Source: Methylovirgula sp. (GTDB taxonomy: Bacteria > Pseudomonadota > Alphaproteobacteria > Rhizobiales > Beijerinckiaceae). Taken from it: a stretch of DNA of 10,125 bases. A program made the translations under genes and the position numbers. Shown piece after piece: positions 7,008 through 10,125 of this stretch (the stretch's first letter is position 1; every line of letters begins with the position of its first letter). The DNA lies in contig JASHSW010000157.1 of the NCBI GenBank assembly GCA_030038595.1, positions 1 to 10,125 of the forward strand, given 5' to 3'. Below the pieces are notes generated by a model that was not told the origin of the DNA, did no database searches, and saw only the letters and a list, made by a program, of their open reading frames with translations.

Positions 7008-8243
7008 ATGCCACATGCCGAACGTAAGCCCGATCCGGCATACGAAACTGCGTCGCGCTCCGTCGTCATCTTGGGTGTGACCGGATCGATCGGCAAATCC
7101 ACCGCCGACGTCATTGCGGGATCGAACGGCGCCTTGCGCGTCGCGGCGGTGGCCGGGGGGCGCGATCCGATCGCGCTTGCCCGGATGGCGTGCGACCTCG
7201 GCGCCAAATTCGCCGCCTTGGCGGATGAGGGCGGCTACGCCGAATTAAAACGCGCCTTGGCCGGCACGGGCGTCAAACCGGCGGCGGGACGCGCCGCGGT
7301 GATCGAGGCGGCGCTGCACCCGGCCGAGATCGTGATGGCGGCGATCGCCGGCACCGCCGGGGTCGAGCCGACGTTCGCGGCGCTTTCGGCCGGGCGCAGC
7401 GTAGCGCTTGCCAATAAAGAATGTCTCGTCTGCGCCGGCCCGGCATTTATCCGCCGCGCCACTTCGCTCGGTACCCGCCTTTTGCCGGTCGACAGCGAAC
7501 ACAACGCAATCTTTCAGGCGCTCGGCGGCGCCGATCCGGATACCGTCGAAAAGATCACGCTCACTGCCTCGGGCGGCCCATTCCGTACCTGGACGGCCGA
7601 AGCCATCGCCAAAGCGACGCCGGAACAAGCCCTGCAACATCCCAACTGGTCGATGGGACCGAAAGTGACGATCGACTCTGCCGGCCTGATGAACAAGGGC
7701 CTCGAACTCATTGAAGCACACCATCTGTTTGGCATGGAGGCGAAGCGCCTCGAAGTCCTTGTCCACCCGCAATCGATCGTTCACGGCCTCGTTTCGTTTC
7801 GGGACGGAGCGGTGAGCGCCGGCATGGCGGCGCCCGACATGCGCGTGCCGATCGCCCACTGTCTATTCTATCCACGGCGCCAGAAGACCGCGGCGCGCCG
7901 TTTCGACCTTGCGGAAATCGGCCAATTGAGCTTCGAACGGCCGGATTTTGCACGGTTTCCGGCCTTGCGACTGGGACTCGATTGCCTGCGGCATGGTCGC
8001 GGCCTGCCGACTGTGCTCAATGCCGCCAATGAGGTGGCCGTCGAGGCGTTTCTTGGCCGGCGGATTTCCTTCGGCGATATCGCCCGACTGGTCGAGCGCT
8101 GCTGCGACATCGCGATCAGCGAAAACCTGACCCGCGAGCCGCAATCTGTTGAGGACGCGCTCGCCGTTGACCATATGGCCAGAGAAAGGACGCGCGCCCT
8201 CTTGGCGGAGCCGTCGGCTTCCGGCATGTTAACGATTCGCTAA
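7008..8243 (+). CDS. dxr: 1-deoxy-D-xylulose 5-phosphate reductoisomerase
   Basis: Dxr (IspC) rearranges and reduces DXP to 2-C-methyl-D-erythritol 4-phosphate with NADPH, the committed step of the MEP isoprenoid pathway and the target of fosmidomycin. The 411-residue protein begins with the NADPH site ILGVTGSIGKST (21-32). Further blocks are ALANKE (133-138), LPVDSEHNAIFQ (159-170) with metal ligands Asp162 and Glu164, ASGGPFR (187-193), HPNWSMGPKVTIDS (211-224) with His211 and the ligand Glu233 in MNKGLE, HPQSIVHG (253-260), and NAANEVAVEAFL (338-349). The N-terminal 16 residues before the Rossmann fold are somewhat longer than usual. AGAGG at 6998-7002, five bases before the ATG and overlapping the end of cdsA, supports the start and translational coupling. 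Its product pathway feeds UppS upstream in the cluster. Confidence 0.98.
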   Translation: MPHAERKPDPAYETASRSVVILGVTGSIGKSTADVIAGSNGALRVAAVAGGRDPIALARMACDLGAKFAALADEGGYAELKRALAGTGVKPAAGRAAVIEAALHPAEIVMAAIAGTAGVEPTFAALSAGRSVALANKECLVCAGPAFIRRATSLGTRLLPVDSEHNAIFQALGGADPDTVEKITLTASGGPFRTWTAEAIAKATPEQALQHPNWSMGPKVTIDSAGLMNKGLELIEAHHLFGMEAKRLEVLVHPQSIVHGLVSFRDGAVSAGMAAPDMRVPIAHCLFYPRRQKTAARRFDLAEIGQLSFERPDFARFPALRLGLDCLRHGRGLPTVLNAANEVAVEAFLGRRISFGDIARLVERCCDIAISENLTREPQSVEDALAVDHMARERTRALLAEPSASGMLTIR

Positions 8244-8251
8244 CCAAACTT

Positions 8252-8268
8252 GGCGCGCCCTGCGCGCC
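8252..8268 (+). other. Perfect hairpin between dxr and rseP
   Basis: GGCGCGC at 8252-8258 and GCGCGCC at 8262-8268 form an all-GC 7-base-pair stem with a CCT loop, starting 9 bases after the dxr stop. No T-run follows, so it is more likely a pause, stabilising or processing hairpin than an intrinsic terminator. The gap to rseP is only 74 bases. Confidence 0.4.
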
Positions 8269-8317
8269 GCGCGGCGGCCTCCCGTACCACCCAAGCGGCT
8301 GCCTGGAGACCTGATCA

Positions 8318-9445
8318 ATGTTATTTTCCAGTCAGTTCGCGTCGGTCTTTGGAACGATTGTTCCGTTCCTGTTCGTCCTCAGCATCGTCATCTTCTTCCA
8401 CGAACTGGGACATTTCCTAGTCGGGCGCCTGTGCGGCGCGAAAATCGACGCGTTTTCGCTCGGATTCGGACCCGAAATCGCGGCGTTCGTCGATCGCAAA
8501 GGCACGCGCTGGCGGATCGGCATTCTGCCGCTCGGCGGCTACGTGAAATTCCACGGCGACGTCAATGGCGCTTCGGTGAACGATGCTGCCGCGATCTCCG
8601 CCATGCCCGCAGCCGAGAAATCGACCACCTTCTTCGCGCAAAAGGTATGGAAGCGGGCGCTCATCGTCGCCGCCGGTCCGATCGCCAATTTTATTCTGGC
8701 GATCGTGATCTTCACCGGCATCTATTTCGTGCACGGGCGCGGCATTCTAATTCCGGAAATCGACAAGGTCATGCCCGGGAGCGCTGCACAGGCGGCCGGA
8801 TTCGCACCTGGCGACGTTGTCATCTCGATTGACGGCGCCAAGGTCGACAGCTTTGAAGACATGCAGCGGATCGTGCAGGCCTCAAGCGACACGCCGCTAT
8901 CCTTCGTGGTCGCCCGGCATGGACACGATCTAACCCTCGTTGCGACACCCCGCCGGCGCGACGTAACGACCCCGCTCGGCACCTCGCGGGTTGGCGTTCT
9001 CGGCGTAGAAGCCAACGCCACTGCGGCAAACTGGCATGTGCAGCATTACGGCATCGTGGAATCGACGAAACTCGCCTGCGCGGAGAGCTGGTTCATCATC
9101 CAGCAGACGGGGTCCTATGCCGGTCGCCTGATCACCGGGCGCGAATCGACCGACCAGCTATCCGGGCCGATCCGCATTGCCGAAGTCTCCGGCCAGATGG
9201 CTAAAATCGGGCTCGCGGCGCTTCTTAATCTTGCCGCCGTTTTGTCAATATCGATTGGAATCCTCAATCTTCTGCCGATCCCGCTGCTCGATGGCGGTCA
9301 CCTTTTCTATTATGCCATCGAAGCCATACGCGGAAAGGCGCTCAACGAGAGGATTCAACAGGTCGGTTTCAAGATCGGTCTGACCTTGGTGGCGGGGCTG
9401 ATGATCCTGGCCACCTACAACGACATTTTACGTCTCTCCAAATGA
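8318..9445 (+). CDS. rseP: Site-2 intramembrane zinc metalloprotease RseP
   Basis: RseP cuts membrane-embedded substrates such as anti-sigma factors and remnant signal peptides, within the inner membrane. In 375 residues the first membrane segment (about 13-35) carries the zinc motif HELGH (28-32) with catalytic Glu29. GGYVKFHGD (73-81) is the conserved membrane-reentrant region. A second membrane segment spans about 113-138. One PDZ domain (about 143-212) contains PGSAAQAAGFAPGDVVISIDG. The third zinc ligand Asp325 lies in LNLLPIPLLDGGH (316-328), and a last membrane segment ends near 366. Many alphaproteobacterial homologues have a single PDZ, whereas E. coli has two. GGAG at 8305-8308 supports the ATG at 8318. 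An anti-sigma substrate is not visible in the window. bamA lies downstream after a 396-base gap. Confidence 0.97.
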   Translation: MLFSSQFASVFGTIVPFLFVLSIVIFFHELGHFLVGRLCGAKIDAFSLGFGPEIAAFVDRKGTRWRIGILPLGGYVKFHGDVNGASVNDAAAISAMPAAEKSTTFFAQKVWKRALIVAAGPIANFILAIVIFTGIYFVHGRGILIPEIDKVMPGSAAQAAGFAPGDVVISIDGAKVDSFEDMQRIVQASSDTPLSFVVARHGHDLTLVATPRRRDVTTPLGTSRVGVLGVEANATAANWHVQHYGIVESTKLACAESWFIIQQTGSYAGRLITGRESTDQLSGPIRIAEVSGQMAKIGLAALLNLAAVLSISIGILNLLPIPLLDGGHLFYYAIEAIRGKALNERIQQVGFKIGLTLVAGLMILATYNDILRLSK

Positions 9446-9525
9446 GGCTCCGGCCCACATCTGGGCGAGCCCGGCGAGGGGATATTGCGGCGATCGGGTG
9501 GAATTGGGGCGCAGCCTGTCCCACA

Positions 9526-9548
9526 GCTTGCGGCTTGCGCCAGCAAGC
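9526..9548 (+). terminator. Strong hairpin downstream of rseP
   Basis: The left arm GCTTGCGGC (9526-9534) pairs with the right arm GCCAGCAAGC (9539-9548) through nine base pairs with one bulged A at 9542 and a TTGC loop. It lies about 80 bases after the rseP stop. The following bases (GTGTCTTACTCG) hold only scattered T residues, so it is a possible but not a classical intrinsic terminator. Confidence 0.35.
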
Positions 9549-9565
9549 GTGTCTTACTCGTCACG

Positions 9566-9583
9566 CCGCCGCGAAAACGGCGG
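9566..9583 (+). other. Second hairpin downstream of rseP
   Basis: CCGCCG (9566-9571) and CGGCGG (9578-9583) form a perfect 6-base-pair stem with the loop CGAAAA. It follows the preceding hairpin by 17 bases. There is no T-tract after it. The pair of stems could block 3' exonucleases or take part in termination. Confidence 0.35.
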
Positions 9584-9689
9584 ACTGCCCGGCGAAGTCC
9601 ATTTCCAGCGCGCCGCAAACCTTGTAGAAGCGGAACTGGGGATGTGAGCGGTCGGCGGCGGGAAAACGCTGACAAAACAACGGTGCGGC

Positions 9690-9733
9690 TTGCAAGTCCC
9701 GTCCGATTCCCGGACATTGGTCCGGTGTTGCAA
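9690..9733 (+). promoter_or_regulatory. Nested inverted repeat in the bamA leader
   Basis: The inner stem is CCGGAC (9710-9715) with GTCCGG (9720-9725) around an ATTG loop. It is enclosed by two copies of the self-complementary hexamer TTGCAA (9690-9695 and 9728-9733). A third arm, GTCCG at 9701-9705, can compete for CGGAC at 9711-9715, so two mutually exclusive hairpins are possible. It could act as an RNA switch-like leader or as a protein-binding site on DNA; no known riboswitch was recognised. Confidence 0.35.
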
Positions 9734-9744
9734 ACGCCGGCGTT
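9733..9744. repeat. Perfect 12-base palindrome upstream of bamA
   Basis: AACGCCGGCGTT reads the same on both strands and directly abuts the preceding nested repeat, sharing its last A. With no loop it suits a dimeric DNA-binding protein better than an RNA hairpin. It lies 97 bases before the bamA start codon. Confidence 0.35.
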
Positions 9745-9841
9745 CGACCGGAGCAGATCTTGGATGCCGTGCGGCAGGGTTCGCAATGTTCCCTTCCCGC
9801 GCGGCGGAGACCAAAGCGAGAGATTCGGGGACCGGGCGTAG

Positions 9842-10125
9842 ATGCGCTTTGATCGGGGTCATTTGTTTCGGTGGCTTCTTGCCGTTCTGCTCGTGGCGCC
9901 GTTATTTGCGACGGCACCGGCGCGGGCGGCGGGCGTCGAGGTCGAGGGAAATCACCGCGTCGATTCCGAAACGATCGAATCCTACTTCACCGGCGCCGAT
10001 CCGGGTGCAGTCAACGAAGGCGTCAAGAATCTCTACGCGACCGGACAATTCTCCGACATCCAGGTCATTCATTCGGGCGGACGGGTAATCATCCGCGTCA
10101 AGGAAAACACGCTGATCAACCGTGT
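9842..10125 (+). CDS. bamA: Outer membrane protein assembly factor BamA, N-terminal part (cut by right edge)
   Basis: The frame is open from the ATG at 9842 to the window end, giving 94 complete codons. BamA is the central barrel of the BAM complex, folding proteins into the outer membrane. Residues 1-29 form a signal peptide: a basic start, a hydrophobic core WLLAVLLVAPLF and cleavage after ARA. The first POTRA domain follows, with VEVEGNHRVDSETIESYF (32-49), VKNLYATGQFSDIQV (61-75) and VKENTLINR (86-94), all hallmarks of BamA POTRA1. The linker between cleavage site and POTRA is short, and the loop GADPGAVNEG seems compact compared with many relatives. A TAG stop lies in frame directly before the ATG, so no upstream in-frame start exists. 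Its place after rseP is the conserved order in proteobacteria. The remaining POTRA domains and barrel lie outside the window. Confidence 0.94.
   Translation, partial: MRFDRGHLFRWLLAVLLVAPLFATAPARAAGVEVEGNHRVDSETIESYFTGADPGAVNEGVKNLYATGQFSDIQVIHSGGRVIIRVKENTLINR

Larger units (their letters stand above)
9446..9841 (+). promoter_or_regulatory. 396-base rseP-bamA intergenic region
   Basis: No gene can be supported here. Open frames on both strands are low-complexity, Arg/Pro/Ala-rich and lack recognisable motifs. The first half holds two hairpins (9526-9548 and 9566-9583), which may mark the end of the rseP transcript. The second half holds a nested inverted repeat (9690-9733) and a 12-base palindrome (9733-9744), roughly 100-150 bases before the bamA ATG. 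This region is the natural place for a separate bamA promoter and leader, but no convincing -35/-10 pair was found. A GGAAC (EcfG-like -35) occurs at 9631-9635 without a suitable CGTT partner. Confidence 0.4.

Noticed and set aside
6263..7027. 254-codon open frame on the plus strand
   Set aside because: It overlaps cdsA in another frame and has the Arg-rich look of a frame-shifted GC-rich gene.
7245..7859. 204-codon open frame on the minus strand
   Set aside because: It is antisense to dxr and has no recognisable motif.
9690..10088. 132-codon open frame on the plus strand across the bamA start
   Set aside because: bamA in the other frame has a signal peptide and POTRA1 motifs; this frame turns into Arg/Ser-rich sequence as it enters bamA.
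1..10125. CRISPR array, insertion sequence, tRNA or phage-like island
   Set aside because: No regularly spaced direct repeats, transposase motifs, terminal inverted repeats with target duplications or tRNA-like cloverleafs were seen on either strand.

Overview
The window is GC-rich chromosomal DNA from a Gram-negative bacterium. It is most likely an alphaproteobacterium of the order Hyphomicrobiales (Rhizobiales). This rests on the gene order pyrH-frr-uppS-cdsA-dxr-rseP-bamA, which is conserved in that group, on the RseP with a single PDZ domain, and on the style of the proteins. The genus cannot be fixed from the sequence; a Beijerinckiaceae/Methylocystaceae-like relative is only a guess.

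Left part (1-3470, all minus strand). The window opens inside the 5' end of a metallophosphoesterase gene, cut by the left edge. Next comes a complete 809-residue TonB-dependent outer-membrane receptor with a signal peptide, TonB box, plug and barrel. A 214-residue NarL/LuxR-type response regulator lies upstream of the receptor on the same strand, 189 bases away. No histidine kinase is visible. These genes look like an accessory import/regulatory block next to the housekeeping cluster.

Right part (3666-10125, all plus strand). This is an essential envelope and translation cluster: UMP kinase (pyrH), ribosome recycling factor (frr), undecaprenyl diphosphate synthase (uppS), CDP-diglyceride synthase (cdsA), DXP reductoisomerase (dxr), site-2 protease (rseP) and the start of the outer-membrane assembly factor bamA, cut by the right edge. 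Dxr feeds the isoprenoid pathway, and UppS turns its products into the lipid carrier for peptidoglycan and O-antigen. CdsA activates phosphatidate for phospholipids, RseP processes membrane proteins, and BamA inserts outer-membrane proteins such as the TonB receptor on the left. uppS and cdsA overlap by an ATGA. cdsA and dxr are 9 bases apart, so translational coupling is likely there.

The non-coding space is modest. The largest gap is 396 bases between rseP and bamA, and it holds several clear inverted repeats, including a nested one around 9690-9733 and a perfect 12-base palindrome at 9733-9744. The divergent region 3471-3665 separates the regulator from pyrH, where rpsB-tsf would be the more usual upstream neighbours. 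I see no mobile element, CRISPR array, tRNA or rRNA. I also see no convincing new biological system. The points most worth a second look are the structured leader before bamA and the response regulator-receptor pairing.
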